Shown here piece by piece: positions 61,871-64,000 of a stretch of 64,000 nucleotides of DNA. A program made the position numbers and the translations under genes. The stretch is taken from NCBI GenBank assembly GCA_008933995.1, contig WARS01000044.1, positions 950,866-1,014,865 on the forward strand, given 5' to 3'. Origin of the DNA: Datnioides undecimradiatus. Its lineage: Eukaryota; Chordata; Actinopteri; Lobotiformes; Datnioididae. Under the pieces are notes generated by a model. The model did no database searches and was not told where the DNA came from. It saw only the letters and a list, made by a program, of their open reading frames with translations. Numbering within the stretch: position 1 is the stretch's first letter; each line of letters starts with the position of its first letter.

Positions 61871-64000
61871 AAGTTCATAAAGGCAAAGGTAATCAGCTAA
61901 TGCAAATTTAAACAGTCACTTAATGCAACCTAAAAATCTTATAATTTCTGATCTCTAGTGGTTTAACATTCACCTTGAAATGATGCACAGATGGATGAAA
62001 CTCTCAACTGCTCATTAGTGATGAAGGTGGTGAATGTCAAACAGGCTTGAGACTTTCAACCAGAGAGGGCAGCAACACCTCCACAGATCACTGCTATGTA
62101 TGTATGTTTTGGAATAGCTCCAGTAATTCCTTTTAAGAAAACATGGCAGAAAGTAGGATGAAATAGGGTTTGGCCTGGAACTAAAAGGAGGAAGATGAGA
62201 TAAGGTGAAACTTTATTCATCCAGAAGATAATTAAGAAATAAAAGTGATATAACAGGTAGTAAATATCTAGGCCACCTTGGCTTTGTATCAGCTGCTCTG
62301 ACATTTGACTTAAATGGACTTCCAGACCAGAGCGGCAGTGTGTCAGTAAGCAGATCATCTATGCAGACCACAGAGCCCTGTGATAATATTAGAACTAGTG
62401 TTGCAAGAATGATATATTGCAATAAACAGGCTGTAGTTCAGCTCATGCAATAGCAAACATTGGCACATTTAGCAGATTGCTGTGCTTTTCCCTGTGTGAA
62501 ATTTGTAAACAAGCCTCATTATGACCACCATATGGTTCCTTCATCGTTATGCACATCTGCCACTGCAGTTCTTCAGTGGGAATTCACTCTCCAAACACTG
62601 CTCCAGCCCACTCCTGCCTGGACATAAATACATAAACTATACCTGGGCCATCTTGGGTCATGATGAGTATTCTACAGGCGCCACAAAACAGGAGGTTTGA
62701 CATTATGCCAGATCCCTGAGGGGCGATTATGGTAAAGCAATTCATAGCTCCACTCAGCAAACTATGAATTACTTGTCAAAGCTTGTCATGCAGAGCACTG
62801 GGGGCATAAGAGGGTGCTGGAATTGAGCCCTGGTGATACTCAATTATAGTGGGACAAAGGCATGCAGTGTGGTGACATATTGTAAGGAGGAGATGTGCAG
62901 TAGACCAAAGCTTTGGCGACATGTGGGACACAACAGTGCATAAAATTGTGATTCTTTTTTTAGTGTGTTGGTAAGCCTTTCAAATGGAATTCACATCAGG
63001 TTGGGATTTTCTGGTTTGCTCTTTTGCTGAGAGAGAGAGAAAAAAGAAAGAAGCCCTATTCATGACAGTTAATAGAAAGCTGTCAGGCCTGTGGTAGCTG
63101 CAAATGATTCAGTGGTGTATCAGCACGTCCCCGTGGTCAGTTCCCCAACTTTCACCATCGCTGAAATTGAAAGTGCATATGAAAACGAGGCCAATGCAAA
63201 ACCAGCTTGCACATTAATGCTCTTGTCTTACCGCAAGGAAATGAAAGAGCCCAGCTCGGCTGCAGGAATTAAAAGAGATGACAGAGATGTTTTCTCAGTA
63301 TGATCAAAGACAACAAGCTCAATCTGCTCGTGGATGGCTTGTGACTCACTCTGCTAAATTGTGTCTCCTCAGCTTAAAAACTTGTCTCCTTCGAGTGGAC
63401 ATTCAGGAAGAGCTAATTAGTCCATAGTATTGTTTTGTATGGCTTTTTATTCTTGTGATTTATTATCTGCATGTGCTGGGATGGGTTTCATCACCACTCG
63501 TGGCCCTGAACAGGTTTGAGAGGATGCATGGATGGACTCTCACAGCTTTATATGATACAAAAAAACACCCAAAATCAAATCCACACACTTCCTTCCACGT
63601 TACTCAGATGACACTCAAACAGATGCAATCACCTGCTTTAGCTGATTTGACAAAGTAAATGGATTTGTTCTTACACAACCCATGCTTTTCTTCAATTCTG
63701 TAAACACTTCAGACTGACTTATAAATCTTGGGGACAGACATGCAGTAGATGTGTGGGCAACTTTGAACACCATGCATGATACTGCAGACAGAGCAATCGC
63801 TTTTCTTGATGGAGCCCACAGTGTAGCTGCGCTTTATGTCATGTCTCAATGTAAAGCTGAATCAGTAAAAGACAGTGAATACACCAGAGGACATACTAAA
63901 TATAAGTAGGATCGCTAGCGCTAGCACTTTTGGAAGTTCCTGAATGAAAAACCAAATCAATTGTGAGGACAAATGTAGTTTATGGTTTCAGAAACCCTGC
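61870..64000. other. Intergenic DNA, no gene recognised
   Basis: AT-rich. AAACTTTATTCATCCAG at 62209 resembles the tail of fish dispersed elements but is too short to assign. No supportable gene up to the window end. Confidence 0.45.

Noticed and set aside
1..64000. CRISPR arrays, phage, toxin or bacterial-type systems
   Set aside because: The sequence is vertebrate throughout; regular repeats present are microsatellites or degenerate tandem repeats without spacers.

Overview
The window is vertebrate genomic DNA, almost certainly from a percomorph teleost fish. The evidence is one intron-rich fibrillar collagen gene with fish-like short introns, long AT-rich non-coding flanks, abundant (CA)n and (CT)n microsatellites, and several dispersed repeats of kinds I recognise from percomorph genomes. 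There is no bacterial-style coding, no operon, no CRISPR array, and no RNA gene that I can support.

One gene is present with confidence: col1a2, encoding the pro-alpha2 chain of type I collagen, on the minus strand from the start codon at 24763 to the stop codon at 7284. I placed 50 exons from splice sites and reading phase. Every triple-helix exon begins with a glycine codon right after the acceptor, and nearly all are 45, 54, 99, 108 or 162 bp. The helical codons add up to 1014 residues, the length expected for type I collagen. Exon 1 carries the signal peptide. Small exons at 21719-20050 encode the short N-propeptide and N-telopeptide. Exons from 19827 to 8634 encode the helix. The last four exons (8521-7284) hold the end of the helix, the C-telopeptide and the C-propeptide. 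Exon 1 ends one base into a codon, whereas the next exon I can place starts on a codon boundary, so one micro-exon in the 3 kb first intron is missing from my model.

The control regions are unusually readable. On the minus strand there is an inverted CCAAT box, a TATA box about 45 bp downstream of it, an inferred start site near 24888, a short upstream ORF, and the perfect 8-bp stem-loop around the start codon known from fibrillar collagen mRNAs. The 3'UTR runs to about 6380 and ends in a block with two AATAAA signals.

Layout: 1-1200 holds degenerate tandem repeats; 1200-6375 is gene-free, with a hairpin, an LTR-like TATA/AATAAA segment and a possible CTCF site; 6380-24888 is col1a2; 24990-64000 is 39 kb of upstream DNA with no gene I can support. 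That last stretch contains microsatellites, a 315-bp palindromic MITE with perfect 22-bp terminal inverted repeats, three pieces of another MITE-like family, and other dispersed repeats. I found no unknown multi-gene system. The points most worth a second look are the conserved promoter and 5' stem-loop, a fused 99-bp exon, a shifted collagenase-site motif, and the unlocated micro-exon.
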